A stretch of 64,000 bases of DNA from Shewanella marisflavi (GCF_023283925.1 NZ_JAKIKX010000001.1:248001-312000); one strand, 5' to 3'. Counted from the stretch's first letter, positions 26,530 to 36,537 are shown. Program-made: numbers and translations. The notes: generated by a model not told the origin, from the sequence alone.

Positions 26530-28728
26530 ATGTCATCCGATACGCAACACGGATCTCGATCGCTCGAGCAAACTCTTGCTTATTTGTGCGAGCATGATCT
26601 TGAAGAGGAACTGCAGCTAGTGTTGCAGGAACTTGCCATCGATAATAATTGCGATGGCTTGTTTTTGTTACGTATTGGCAAAGGCCGTCTGCCTGTGCAG
26701 ATTGAGGCTATGTATCAGTCTGATACATCCATCTTCAGTAAGCGCGACGCCGAATTGTTACTCAGCCGGGTGGCCAATAATCGCCACCTGCATTCCTATA
26801 CCTCGCTGCGCGAACCGGCCATCGTTGAAGATGTGGCGGCCGCTATTGACGATGACGATAGTCGTGTACGCCTGAATCAGGCCAAGATCCGTAGTGTATT
26901 GCTTTTACCCGTCGGTGGGATCAAGCAATATATTTTCGGGGCTTACCGCTACAACTGCGAAGGACATTGGCCAGAGCTCGTCAGGCAAAAACTATTGTTG
27001 GCGGGAAATTTACTGGGTCTGGCGCAAGAGGTGACGCATCAGCGATTAGCGGCCAAGAATAATGAACTGGTCTGTATCGAACATCTCTATCGCCTACCTA
27101 TTCCCTGTGTGCATGTCGGTGCCGATGATAGGGTGATACGTTTTAATCAGAGCGCATCTGAAACCTTGCGTGTAGAGACGCTACAGCGAATAGAAAGTCT
27201 GGTACCTGCATTAGCTCAAAAACGCTTTCTCGATACCATGAACCTGGTTAAAGATCAGGTGCTTGAGCAGTCGAGCTGCGAGGTGCCGCTCAAATTTTCC
27301 CCCAATGAGGTCGATTCCAAGGTGACCTTTCTCTCCCTCTCAGGGGAGGATGGCCCAATACTCATGTTGGTTGAGCCCGTGAAAGAGGTGGTGGAAGTCA
27401 CTGATGAGCAGCGACTCTCGCTGAACTTTGATAGCTTAACTGGCCTGCCAAATCGCGCCTATTTTGAGGCTATCTATGATCTGTCCAATCCCTGTGACTG
27501 TGAACGTGCCACCTTTGTTGGTTTCATTAATATAGACAGATTTCAAATAGTCAATAATGTCAGTGGCCACAGGGCTGGCGACCATTTGCTGTGCCAGTTG
27601 GCCTCTCGCTTGAGCCAGTTGGTGCGCAAGGAAGATGTGGTTGCCAGGCTAAGCGGTGATGAATTTGGCATTTTAATGCCTAATATCGATGGGAAGATTG
27701 CCGAGCAGGTGGCAGAACGTATCTGTCAGGCGTTGGCTAACCATGAATTTAGCTGGGAAGGGCGTAAACATTGCGTGAGCGTTAGCATGGGAGTGGCCCG
27801 CTGCGAGAGTGATATAGATTCGATATCGGATCTGCTGCGGCGCGCCAGTGCCGCCTGCCGCTTGGCCAAGGAGAAGGGCGGCAACGCCTGGTATTTCTAT
27901 AGTGCTCAGGATCCTGTGGTAGAGAAGCTCAATACCGAGATGAGCGCCTCGGTGGATATCATTGGCGCCCTGGCTAACGACAGATTTGAGCTCTTTTATC
28001 AGCCCATAGAACCCCTGAGTGTGAGTGACGAAGGCTTACATCTGGAGATCTTGCTGCGGATGCGATCTGCCGATGGCGAGCTGATCGCGCCGGGGATCTT
28101 TCTGCCCGCCGCCGAGCGCTTTAACCTGGTGGCCAAGCTGGATCGCTGGGTGATCGACAAGCTGCTGCGCTGGGGCAGTGAACATATCGATATCTGGCAA
28201 TCTTTGAGTATGGTATCGGTTAACCTCTCGGCCTTGTCGATCGGTGATAGCGAATTTATCAATTGGCTGGAGATGCGTTTGCTGGGCGAGCCCGAACTGG
28301 TGGCCAAGCTCTGCTTTGAGATCACTGAGACGGCGGCGGTCAGCCAGCTGGATCAGGCGACGGAGTTGATCAGCATGGTGAAACCCATGGGATGCAAACT
28401 GGCGCTGGATGATTTTGGCTCAGGTTTCTCAAGTTTTGCCTATCTCAAGCTGCTCGATGTGGACTATGTGAAGATAGACGGACAGTTTATTCTACAACTG
28501 TGTGATGACAGGGCGGATCAGGCGATCGTCTCGGCCATCTGCCAACTTGGCCGCGACATGGATTTTGAAATCGTGGCGGAATTTGTCGAGTCGGTTGAAG
28601 TGGCCAAACATCTGGCGCGCTTGGGCGTCGAGTATGGTCAAGGCTATGGCATTGCCCGGCCGACATCCTTGGCGACCTTGAGTTCGGGTGAAGGCCTGCA
28701 TTGGTATCGCCAGCTCTATTGTGAATAG
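26530..28728 (+). CDS. GAF-PAS-GGDEF-EAL cyclic-di-GMP enzyme
   Basis: 732 residues, no membrane segment, so a soluble sensor. A GAF-like domain (about 15-165) and a PAS-like domain (about 185-290) precede GGDEF (about 298-460) and EAL (about 475-725). The cyclase signature is SGDEF (375-379), with the metal Asp in NIDRF at D336. In the EAL domain the motif is EILLR (506-510), and DDFGSGFSSFAYLKLLDVDYVKIDG is conserved. Both catalytic halves look competent, so net activity cannot be told from sequence. The E-I-L variant keeps the catalytic Glu. The gene is divergent from thpR and is followed by hrpB. Confidence 0.9.
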   Translation: MSSDTQHGSRSLEQTLAYLCEHDLEEELQLVLQELAIDNNCDGLFLLRIGKGRLPVQIEAMYQSDTSIFSKRDAELLLSRVANNRHLHSYTSLREPAIVEDVAAAIDDDDSRVRLNQAKIRSVLLLPVGGIKQYIFGAYRYNCEGHWPELVRQKLLLAGNLLGLAQEVTHQRLAAKNNELVCIEHLYRLPIPCVHVGADDRVIRFNQSASETLRVETLQRIESLVPALAQKRFLDTMNLVKDQVLEQSSCEVPLKFSPNEVDSKVTFLSLSGEDGPILMLVEPVKEVVEVTDEQRLSLNFDSLTGLPNRAYFEAIYDLSNPCDCERATFVGFINIDRFQIVNNVSGHRAGDHLLCQLASRLSQLVRKEDVVARLSGDEFGILMPNIDGKIAEQVAERICQALANHEFSWEGRKHCVSVSMGVARCESDIDSISDLLRRASAACRLAKEKGGNAWYFYSAQDPVVEKLNTEMSASVDIIGALANDRFELFYQPIEPLSVSDEGLHLEILLRMRSADGELIAPGIFLPAAERFNLVAKLDRWVIDKLLRWGSEHIDIWQSLSMVSVNLSALSIGDSEFINWLEMRLLGEPELVAKLCFEITETAAVSQLDQATELISMVKPMGCKLALDDFGSGFSSFAYLKLLDVDYVKIDGQFILQLCDDRADQAIVSAICQLGRDMDFEIVAEFVESVEVAKHLARLGVEYGQGYGIARPTSLATLSSGEGLHWYRQLYCE

Positions 28729-28828
28729 ATGTTAACCTTATAGCGCCCTTTAGCCGAGGCGCGTATGTTTAGTTTTGCCTTCATCCCTAGTAAACTGTCG
28801 CCAGTTTTTTGCCGATTGAACACCACCT

Positions 28829-31321
28829 TTGAACCAAGTACCTATCCATACACTCCTGCCTGAGATCCAACAGGCCCTGGAAAGCCATTCGCAGGTGATT
28901 CTGCAGGCGCCAACCGGGGCGGGTAAGTCGACCGCGTTGCCGCTGGCGATGCTCGACTGGTCACAGATACAGGGCAAGATTCTAATGTTGGAACCCAGAC
29001 GTATCGCGGCGCGCAATGTCGCGCACTTTATTGCTGCGCAGCGGGGAGAGTCCGTAGGGCAATCGGTGGGTTATCGGGTACGCGGTGAGTCCAGCATCAG
29101 CGCCAAGACGCGTCTCGAAGTGGTGACCGAAGGGGTGTTGACCCGGATGATCCAGCAAGATCCTGAGTTATCGGATTATGGGTTGATCATCTTCGATGAG
29201 ATCCATGAGCGCCATCTGACGACAGATCTTGGGCTGGCGCTGGCACTTGAGGTGCAGGCCTCGTTTCGCGAAGATCTCAAGATCATGGCGATGTCGGCCA
29301 CTCTGGATGGCTTGCCTCTCTCAGATTTAATGCCTGATGCTGCTAGTCTTGTCAGCGAAGGGCGCAGCTATCCTGTCAGTTTGAGTTATCGTCCCGGCGC
29401 CGCTCATCAAGATTGGTTGCCCCATATGGCCAAGGTGATAGTCGACGCCTTGAGTGAGCATCAGCAGGGCTCTTTACTGGCGTTTCTGCCCGGCCAGCGC
29501 GAGATTGGGCGTTTACAAACCCTATTATCGGAGCGGCTCGACAGCAAGGTGTTCCTGATAGCACCTCTCTATGGCGCCTTGCCGCCCAAACAACAAGATG
29601 CCGCTATTGCCGCTCCGCCTAAGGGGATGCGTAAGTTAGTGCTGGCGACTAATGTGGCCGAGTCGAGTCTGACCATTGAAGATATTCAGCTGGTGGTCGA
29701 TGCCGGTTATAAGCGTCAGGCCAGCTTTAATCCCAAGACGGCGGTGAATCGACTGTCACTGAAACGGATCAGCCAATCTTCAGCGGCCCAGCGCGCCGGC
29801 CGCGCCGGGCGTCTTAGCGCTGGCCACTGCATCAGGCTCTGGCCACAGCAGGAGCATGAGCGTCTGCTCAAGGCCGACGAGCCGGAAATTCAACATGGTG
29901 ATCTCACCAATGCAGCCTTGGATGCTGCTTTCTGGGGAGTGAACACCCTACAAGCCTTGCCCCTTATTTCGCCGCCTAACGCGGCCAATGAAACCGTTGC
30001 CTGGGAGCTGCTTACTCAGCTTGAATTGGTGGATAGTCAGCGGCGCATAACGGCCCATGGCCGCGCCGCCTATCAGCTTGGCTGTCATCCCCGTCTGGCA
30101 CATATGTTGTTGGCCGCCAAGGCGTTGGAAGAGAGCGGGAGTCCCTACTATTTGCCGCTGGCGGCGGTATTGGCGGCGCTACTTGAGGCGCGAGCCTTGC
30201 CCCGACGCGGCGCAGATATTACGCGATATTTAAACGAGGCCCGGGGGGGCGAGATTGCTAAGCTTGCGCAGCAATATCTGGTGAGAGTGGGCGGGAATAA
30301 AGCCTTTAGCCAGGTGTTGAGTGAGAGCCGGGATCAGGATATTGCTATTTTATTGGCGCTGGCGTTTCCCGATCGCATCGCCAAGGCGCGTGGGGTGAAG
30401 GGCTATCAACTTGCCTGCGGTGCTGGGGTGGCACTCGGCGATGACGATGCGCTGCAGGGGGAGCCTTGGCTGGTGGTGGCCGATTTTCAGGAGAGCGATG
30501 GGCAAAGTAGTGGCCGCATTCTGCTGGCGGCTAAGTTGGATCCTGCCTTGTTTGACGGCGCCCTGGCAAACAGGGGGCAGACCCAAGTCGTGACTGGCTG
30601 GGATGAGGATAAGGCGCGTTTTTACGGTTTATCTCAACGGCGTATCGGGGCTATCATATTGAGCGAACGCCCCTTAGCGGCTCTGGACGAAGAGACGATT
30701 CATCAGGCTATCTATCAGCTGATCCGTACTAAAGGCCTTTCGCTGCTGGGATTTGATGATAAGGTGGAGCAGCTCAGGCGTCGGGTGGCGCTGGCGCGTC
30801 AGTTTGAACTGGCGGGAGACTGGCCCGATGTTAGCGATGAATCCCTATTGGCCGAGTTGCCCAAGTGGCTGGGACCCTATCTCGATGGGGTGCGCCGCCT
30901 GAACCAGCTCAAGGGACTGGATTTTTACACTCTGCTGCTCAATCGCCTGGAATGGAGCCAGCAGCAGACATTAAACGAACTACTGCCGACCCACTGGCCG
31001 ATGAAAACGGGTACTCGGGCGGCGATACGTTATGACGATTCGGGACGCGCTCTGCTTAGCGTGCGTCTGCAGGAGGCGCTGGGCATGGCTCAGAGTCCGC
31101 GTCTGGCCCAAGGTAAATTGGTGGTGACCATGGAGCTCCTGTCGCCAGCCATGCGACCGTTGGCGTTAACCGCCGATCTGGCCAACTTCTGGACTGGCCC
31201 CTATGTCGAGGTAAAGAAAGAGATGAAGGGTCGTTACCCTAAGCATCTATGGCCCGACGATCCGGCCAACACCTTGCCCACCAAATTAACCAAGAAAAAG
31301 ATGTCAGCAAATGGGCAGTGA
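28829..31321 (+). CDS. hrpB: ATP-dependent helicase HrpB
   Basis: DEAH-box helicase of 830 residues. It has Walker A APTGAGKST (27-35), DEIH (123-126), the SAT motif MSATLDGL, and the HA2 and HrpB-specific C-terminal domains. The start appears to be a TTG at 28829; no ATG fits before the Walker A motif, and this N-terminus (PIHTLLPEIQQAL) aligns with other HrpB proteins. Its cellular role is poorly defined; mrcB follows within 31 bp, as it neighbours hrpB in E. coli. Confidence 0.93.
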   Translation: MNQVPIHTLLPEIQQALESHSQVILQAPTGAGKSTALPLAMLDWSQIQGKILMLEPRRIAARNVAHFIAAQRGESVGQSVGYRVRGESSISAKTRLEVVTEGVLTRMIQQDPELSDYGLIIFDEIHERHLTTDLGLALALEVQASFREDLKIMAMSATLDGLPLSDLMPDAASLVSEGRSYPVSLSYRPGAAHQDWLPHMAKVIVDALSEHQQGSLLAFLPGQREIGRLQTLLSERLDSKVFLIAPLYGALPPKQQDAAIAAPPKGMRKLVLATNVAESSLTIEDIQLVVDAGYKRQASFNPKTAVNRLSLKRISQSSAAQRAGRAGRLSAGHCIRLWPQQEHERLLKADEPEIQHGDLTNAALDAAFWGVNTLQALPLISPPNAANETVAWELLTQLELVDSQRRITAHGRAAYQLGCHPRLAHMLLAAKALEESGSPYYLPLAAVLAALLEARALPRRGADITRYLNEARGGEIAKLAQQYLVRVGGNKAFSQVLSESRDQDIAILLALAFPDRIAKARGVKGYQLACGAGVALGDDDALQGEPWLVVADFQESDGQSSGRILLAAKLDPALFDGALANRGQTQVVTGWDEDKARFYGLSQRRIGAIILSERPLAALDEETIHQAIYQLIRTKGLSLLGFDDKVEQLRRRVALARQFELAGDWPDVSDESLLAELPKWLGPYLDGVRRLNQLKGLDFYTLLLNRLEWSQQQTLNELLPTHWPMKTGTRAAIRYDDSGRALLSVRLQEALGMAQSPRLAQGKLVVTMELLSPAMRPLALTADLANFWTGPYVEVKKEMKGRYPKHLWPDDPANTLPTKLTKKKMSANGQ

Positions 31322-31351
31322 TCGCCCTTTTGCTGTTTGACTGGAAAAGAG

Positions 31352-33688
31352 ATGACGAATAAAGAGACGCCAAAGCAACGTAAGCCGCGTAAGTCGGCCA
31401 ATGGCAAGACAAGCAAGCCTAAAGCCAGTGCCGTAAAGCCGGGATGGGGGCGCAAGATCTGGTCTTTGAGCTGGAAGCTCGGCCTGATCCTGTTTGCCGC
31501 CTTAACGATTTATAGCATCTATCTGGATCAGATCATCGCCCGTAAGTTTGAAGGGCAAAAGTGGCATCTGCCAGCGCAGGTATTTAGCCGTTCTATGGCG
31601 CTTTATCCTGGGGCGGCGGTGAGTCATGATCAGTTGATCGCCGAGCTAAAGCTATTGGGTTATCGTAAGGTGGCTAATCCCCGTCAGGTGGGAGAGTTTT
31701 CCGCCTCTAAGACCAAGGTGGATCTCTGGCGACGTCCCTTCCTGCATCCTCAAGGTTCCCAAGAGGAACAGCGGGTGATGATCACCTTCGACAGCCAAGG
31801 GGTCGCCTCTGTAGCGCGCAGTGATAACCGTGAACTTGCGGTGTTTCATCTCGAACCCGTACTGCTGGATCGCATGATCACAGGTGATGGCGAAGATAGG
31901 TTGTTTGTGGCCACAGATAAGATGCCTAAGGCGATTGTGGATGCCTTGATCTTGGTAGAAGACAGAAGTTTTTACGAGCATCACGGGGTAAATCCCTTTG
32001 CCATAGTGCGCGCCGCTATGGTGAATATCAGTGCCGGACGTACAGTACAAGGTGGCTCAACCCTGACCCAGCAGCTGGCGAAAAACTTCTTTCTTTCCAG
32101 CGAGCGTTCCATCATACGTAAGCTCAGAGAAGCCTTGATGGCGCTGATCATCGATTTTCGTTATGACAAGGACGAGATCTTAGAGGCCTACCTCAACGAG
32201 GTGTATATGGGTCAGGATAAGTCTCGCGCCGTGCACGGAATGGGGCTGGCCTCTCAGTTCTATTTTGGTCGACCTATTGCCGAGCTGACTTTAGCTCAAC
32301 AGGCGTTTCTGGTCGCCGCGATTAAGGGCCCTTCTTACTACAACCCTTGGCGTTACCCTGAGCGGGCACAGGAACGACGGGATCTGGTGCTGCGTCTCTT
32401 GATGGAGTCTGGCCAACTGCCTGTGGCTCAGTATAAGGCGGCGGTGGAGTCACCTCTTGGGGTGCGCCAATTTAGTCGACCTGTGCACAAGAAGCTACCG
32501 GCGTTCTTTGCCGTGGTACGCGGTGAACTGTCGCGTCGTTTCGGCGATGCTTTGCTGCAACAGTCGGGCATCAAGGTTTACACAACCTTAGATCCTTTGG
32601 CTCAGGAGGCTGCTGAGCTGGCGGTGCGTAAGACGATGCAGCAGCTGGAGCAGCGAGACAAGGCTTTACAAGTTGGTATGGTGGTGACCGACAAATATTC
32701 AGCCGGTATTGCGGCCATGGTGGGCGACAAGGTGCCTAGTTACCATGGTTTTAACCGTGCGGTGGAGATCCGCAGGCCAATAGGCTCGTTAATCAAACCT
32801 TTTGTCTATGCCACGGCCTTGAGCCAGGGGGATAAATATACCCTGGCAACGCCGTTAAAGGATGAGCCCATCACGTTGACCAACTCTCATGGTAAGACCT
32901 GGTCACCGCAAAACGTGACCAAGCAGTTCTCTGGCGAAGTGCCTCTGATGACGGCCTTTAAGAAGTCGATGAACGTACCGACGGTAAACTTAGGGATGGC
33001 CATAGGCACAGATGCGGTGGCGACCACTCTGGCCAAGTCTGGCTGGGATGAAGAGATCCCCGATTATCCCTCAATGTTGTTGGGTGCAGTCAATGGCTCG
33101 CCGCTAATGGTGGCCCAGGTGTATCAGACGTTGGCGGACAATGGTCGTTATCGTCAGCTTAATGCGGTGACCCATGTGCTGGATGCAGACAATCAGCCCC
33201 TGGCGGCCAGCCAGAGCAACGCCAGCCAGGCATTGCCTGTAGCCAGCGACTTCCTGGTACAGCATGCCATGACTCAGGTGGTTGCATCTGGTACCGCTGC
33301 CAAGTTGGGGCAGGCGTTTCCTGGGGTTACCCTGGCGGGTAAGACTGGCACCAGTAATGATTCACGCGACTCTTGGTTTGCCGGTTTCGATGAACGTAAC
33401 GTGGCAGCGGTTTGGGTTGGCTTGGATGACAATGGCAAGACAAGCCTTTACGGCAGCAGTGGTGCCATGGCCGTGTATCAGGCCTTCCTCAAACAGCGTG
33501 CGCCTATTGGTTTAAGACGCACACCTGTCGAAGGCGTGGTAAATGGTTACTTCGATGCCAAGACAGGCGTTGCCAAGCAGGCTAAGTGCGGCAATGTTAT
33601 TGCCGTCCCCGCGCTGACTGAGAGCTATCATCCGGCGAAGAACTGTGGCGAGCCGCTCTCTTGGTGGCAGAAACTGATGGGTGGCTAA
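31352..33688 (+). CDS. mrcB: Penicillin-binding protein 1B (bifunctional murein synthase)
   Basis: Class A PBP that polymerises and cross-links peptidoglycan. A basic cytosolic tail (about 1-35) and one membrane segment (about 44-62) come first, followed by the UB2H region. The glycosyltransferase has catalytic E203 in EDRSFYEHHG. The transpeptidase has S479-L-I-K482, KSMN and K664-T-G. I take the ATG at 31352 (778 residues) rather than an in-frame TTG five codons upstream, because GGAAAAGAG lies just before it. Length and motifs are those of E. coli PBP1B. Confidence 0.95.
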   Translation: MTNKETPKQRKPRKSANGKTSKPKASAVKPGWGRKIWSLSWKLGLILFAALTIYSIYLDQIIARKFEGQKWHLPAQVFSRSMALYPGAAVSHDQLIAELKLLGYRKVANPRQVGEFSASKTKVDLWRRPFLHPQGSQEEQRVMITFDSQGVASVARSDNRELAVFHLEPVLLDRMITGDGEDRLFVATDKMPKAIVDALILVEDRSFYEHHGVNPFAIVRAAMVNISAGRTVQGGSTLTQQLAKNFFLSSERSIIRKLREALMALIIDFRYDKDEILEAYLNEVYMGQDKSRAVHGMGLASQFYFGRPIAELTLAQQAFLVAAIKGPSYYNPWRYPERAQERRDLVLRLLMESGQLPVAQYKAAVESPLGVRQFSRPVHKKLPAFFAVVRGELSRRFGDALLQQSGIKVYTTLDPLAQEAAELAVRKTMQQLEQRDKALQVGMVVTDKYSAGIAAMVGDKVPSYHGFNRAVEIRRPIGSLIKPFVYATALSQGDKYTLATPLKDEPITLTNSHGKTWSPQNVTKQFSGEVPLMTAFKKSMNVPTVNLGMAIGTDAVATTLAKSGWDEEIPDYPSMLLGAVNGSPLMVAQVYQTLADNGRYRQLNAVTHVLDADNQPLAASQSNASQALPVASDFLVQHAMTQVVASGTAAKLGQAFPGVTLAGKTGTSNDSRDSWFAGFDERNVAAVWVGLDDNGKTSLYGSSGAMAVYQAFLKQRAPIGLRRTPVEGVVNGYFDAKTGVAKQAKCGNVIAVPALTESYHPAKNCGEPLSWWQKLMGG

Positions 33689-33712
33689 GCCGCCCGGGTT
33701 AATCACAGTAAT

Positions 33713-33742
33713 AAAAAAGCTCACCTAAGGTGAGCTTTTTTA
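33713..33742. terminator. Bidirectional terminator after mrcB
   Basis: AAAAAAGCTCACC, TAA loop, GGTGAGCTTTTTT. It serves mrcB and the convergent PepSY gene. Confidence 0.92.
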
Positions 33743-33767
33743 TTACTCTTTAGCAGGGCTATATATC

Positions 33768-34571
33768 TTACTTCAGGCGGCGCTGCTTGGGTCTTGCTTG
33801 CTGCCAAAGATAGAGACCAGAGATGGCCATGAAGATTAAACTGAGGGCCACCAGGTCCATCATCAGGGTGCCGGGCAGGCCTATGATGCGGCCACTGTGT
33901 AGGTCAAGCAACACACGTTCCCAATTGAGGTGCATGGCGCGGGCGGTAAGCGAAAGGCGCTGGCTGACGCCAGAGGTCGTTTCGTTGGCGAGGGGCGTTT
34001 GCCAGTCTAAGGGGACAAGTGGTTTTGCCGCTTGCCAGTCGATGAGGTCGGCGTCACTTAAGTAACTGCCGGAAGCCGTGTTCAGCCAAAGCTGTTGGCT
34101 ATCGCCTTGGGGAACAAGGGCCAGTGCACTTAGATCCTGGGGTAGGCCTGTGGCTCGGCTCTGCTGCTCGAGCAAGTTACCTGCTTGATCAAGCAGATAC
34201 AGATGTTGGTCATCGATGGCCACATAGTGATTGCCATAGGCAAGGGCGCCAAGTAGCGGTCCTTGAGCCTCCAATACAGGTTTATCCTTGAGCCAAAGCA
34301 GGTTATCGCTCGCCGCGAGCAGGGGCTCTGTAGCGAAGACCATGATCTGGTTAGGCGCCTTGATACCATAATGATCCAGTAACCAGGCTTGATTAACATG
34401 AGCCGTATCTAGCTTGAGTTCATTGCTGTGGTTGATCAAGATGCCAGTCGCGGCGACCAAGACCACCAGGATAGCACTGGCAATGCCTAGACGTCTGTGC
34501 CAGGGTCTGAACACTTTGGCGAGTTTTTGCCACAGAGGTTTACGGTGGGGATGGCGAGGTTTGTTTGTCAT
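33768..34571 (-). CDS. PepSY-associated membrane protein (possible iron-linked reductase component)
   Basis: 267 residues. A basic N-terminus precedes one membrane helix (about 29-48, IASAILVVLVAATGILINHS). A periplasmic domain follows, then a second helix near the C-terminus (MMDLVALSLIFMAISGLYLW) and a basic tail. This is the compact PepSY-TM layout, with the HRRLGIASAI and LTARAMHLNWERVLLDLHSG motifs typical of the group. Relatives occur with iron-siderophore systems and have been implicated in periplasmic ferric reduction. It follows the FMN-binding and porin genes; function here is inferred from that context. Confidence 0.75.
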   Translation of the reverse strand: MTNKPRHPHRKPLWQKLAKVFRPWHRRLGIASAILVVLVAATGILINHSNELKLDTAHVNQAWLLDHYGIKAPNQIMVFATEPLLAASDNLLWLKDKPVLEAQGPLLGALAYGNHYVAIDDQHLYLLDQAGNLLEQQSRATGLPQDLSALALVPQGDSQQLWLNTASGSYLSDADLIDWQAAKPLVPLDWQTPLANETTSGVSQRLSLTARAMHLNWERVLLDLHSGRIIGLPGTLMMDLVALSLIFMAISGLYLWQQARPKQRRLK

Positions 34572-34652
34572 CTATGGCTTTCTTTATTTTGGCTATGTTA
34601 GGACGTTAGCAATCCCAGGTAAAAGGATGCGGGCTGGTGGCCCAAGGAATAC

Positions 34653-34676
34653 AAAAAGAGCAGGGGTATCCTGCTC
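34653..34676 (-). terminator. Terminator of the FMN-binding protein gene
   Basis: Minus strand: GAGCAGG, short loop, CCTGCTCTTTTT. It lies about 44 bp past the stop at 34720 and before the PepSY gene, so the PepSY gene may be expressed partly from its own promoter. Confidence 0.75.
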
Positions 34677-34719
34677 GCTGGCCATAATATAACACTAACA
34701 GGGCAGATCGCCATCTGTG

Positions 34720-35235
34720 CTATTGAGTCACCTTGTCGTCTAGATAGAGGGCGATACGTGATAGCTTGGTGAGTGCGCGCACCGACAGGGTGGCGCCTGT
34801 GATACCATCGATATTGCGATCCAGTTGGTGATCGCCGGTCAATTTAGCCTGTTTAAATTGATCGGTGAAAAACTCGTGACGCACCTCATCACCTCGACTC
34901 TCGCGATAGACAAGCACCTTGGTTTGGGCGATCGCCTTGTTTTTGATATGTATGCCGACCGTGATGGGGGATTCCTTACCTATCTCTTCGAGGATCCATA
35001 CGGTTTCGCCTTCCTGCTGCCAGTAACGTACTCGCATCTTGTTAAATTTATGGGCCAAGATATCTTCGATCACTTGCTTATCATCATCTTCTAACCAGTA
35101 GACCTTTGCCTTTGGCATAGGGGCGGCGAAGGCTTGGGTAATAAAGTCTTCGTTGCTTTGATAGACACTGGCGGCCTGCACGCAGAAGGCGGCGAAGAGT
35201 GAGGCAAATATGAGCTTAACAGAAAGAGATTTCAT
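34720..35235 (-). CDS. Periplasmic FMN-binding protein with covalent-flavin motif
   Basis: 171 residues. A signal peptide (about 1-22, LIFASLFAAFCVQA) leads into an FMN-binding domain ending in DGITGATLSVRAL. The D-G-I-T-G-A-T-x-S pattern is the recognition site at which the transferase ApbE links FMN to a Thr, as in NqrC and RnfG. It is probably a periplasmic electron carrier, consistent with the PepSY gene next door and the Fur-like sites nearby. The electron acceptor, possibly ferric iron, is an inference. Confidence 0.82.
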   Translation of the reverse strand: MKSLSVKLIFASLFAAFCVQAASVYQSNEDFITQAFAAPMPKAKVYWLEDDDKQVIEDILAHKFNKMRVRYWQQEGETVWILEEIGKESPITVGIHIKNKAIAQTKVLVYRESRGDEVRHEFFTDQFKQAKLTGDHQLDRNIDGITGATLSVRALTKLSRIALYLDDKVTQ

Positions 35236-35290
35236 TGATTAATCCAGTAGCAAGGTAATGGATGAGGCCTGTGATAATGAATCCATTCAC

Positions 35291-35350
35291 TATGGCTAAG
35301 ACACCTCGTAAAGTGTCTTAGCCATAGGCAGTGCTCGTTTGGAGCACTGC
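35291..35350. other. Two perfect hairpins between porin and FMN-protein genes
   Basis: 35291-35304 and 35313-35326 are perfect 14-bp arms (TATGGCTAAGACAC / GTGTCTTAGCCATA, 8-nt loop). The second hairpin, about 35329-35350, has GCAGTGCTC / GAGCACTGC arms with a short loop. Neither is followed by a T run, so they suit RNA processing or mRNA stabilisation rather than termination. Confidence 0.75.
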
Positions 35351-35364
35351 TATGGAGAGCTAGC

Positions 35365-36537
35365 TTAGAATTGGTAGCCAACGCCTAGGTTGAAACCATC
35401 GGCATCTTTAGCGCCGCCAACTTTTTCGTAGTCAGCTTTAAATACTACATTTTCGTGTAACCAGTAGTTAATACCTACGTTGGTTTGCTCGACCTTAGTG
35501 TCGTCGCCGTTACCTGCATTGTTGTCATACTCGTTGTAGCGAGCAAAGATGCCAATGCTTTCATTGAAGCGGTAAGATGGCTCAATGTACCAACCGTTTT
35601 GCTCGTCGCGACCCAATGCTTCTGCTTCTTTACCGTCGATATCCCACTGAGCATACAGTGCCTTAACGGTGAAGTTTTCGATGCTGTAGATAGCATGAGC
35701 GGTTAACAAAGTCGCTGAAGCCGTGTCAACACCCGCTTTACCTTGAGTGAGATCAGACTGATATTGTGCCGTAGCCGCTAGCTCTAAACCTGCAACGCCT
35801 GTGTATTTAATGCGTGCGGTATAGGCTAGATCCGAGGCGTCAGCTTTAGCAACTTTTTGACGACCACCGCGGATGTTATAAGTATCATCAACTTTCAGAC
35901 CTGATGTGATGGCACCGTCAAAGGCCAGACCTGGTGCTGCTTTGATGTTGAGGTTGATACCCGCTTCCCACCAAGTCGCTGGCAAGATGTTTTTCTCAAC
36001 AGGGTTACGTTCAACACCGTAGAACGCTGGTGGCTCGTGAGTTTCGTTGATGATGCCTACAGGCATTAGGAACAAACCTGCTTTACCGGTGAACATCTCG
36101 TTAAAGTCATGTTCTACATAAGCTTGTTCTAGTTCAACCTCGCCTGGCTTGTCATCACCAGAAAGTGCATGTTCAATTTCTAGCTCAGAGAAGAAACGTG
36201 TGTTTTCTGTGAACTCATGGCCAAAGAACAGCACGAAACGATGGAAATCGATATCTTTTTTGTCTTTACCTGATTTGTTGTCTGTGATGTTGTTGTAATG
36301 AAGTTCACCATAACCACCGATAGTGGTCGCACTCTTGGCTGAGCTGGTTTCTTCAACGGCATCAGCGGTTTTTTCTACACGTTGCTCAGTTTGCTCAAGA
36401 CGCTTCTCAAGATCTTGCAGTACTTTCTGCTGCTGCTCGATCACTTTACGCAGTTCCTGAGTTTCATCAGAGGCAATAGCGGCTTGGCTAGCAAATGCGC
36501 TGACTAGCGCGGCGGCAATTAGCGTTTTCTTCATCAT
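35365..36537 (-). CDS. Outer-membrane porin with N-terminal coiled coil
   Basis: 390 residues. A signal peptide ends near residue 22 (SQAAIA/SDE). A heptad-rich segment (about 24-62, RKVIEQQQKVLQDLEKRLEQ) is probably a periplasmic trimer coiled coil. A 16-strand-like beta-barrel of alternating polar and hydrophobic residues ends in Phe (LGVGYQF). The type resembles phosphate- or anion-selective porins. A Fur-like site lies 68 bp upstream (36605-36623), suggesting induction under iron limitation. Substrate unknown. Confidence 0.82.
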   Translation of the reverse strand: MMKKTLIAAALVSAFASQAAIASDETQELRKVIEQQQKVLQDLEKRLEQTEQRVEKTADAVEETSSAKSATTIGGYGELHYNNITDNKSGKDKKDIDFHRFVLFFGHEFTENTRFFSELEIEHALSGDDKPGEVELEQAYVEHDFNEMFTGKAGLFLMPVGIINETHEPPAFYGVERNPVEKNILPATWWEAGINLNIKAAPGLAFDGAITSGLKVDDTYNIRGGRQKVAKADASDLAYTARIKYTGVAGLELAATAQYQSDLTQGKAGVDTASATLLTAHAIYSIENFTVKALYAQWDIDGKEAEALGRDEQNGWYIEPSYRFNESIGIFARYNEYDNNAGNGDDTKVEQTNVGINYWLHENVVFKADYEKVGGAKDADGFNLGVGYQF

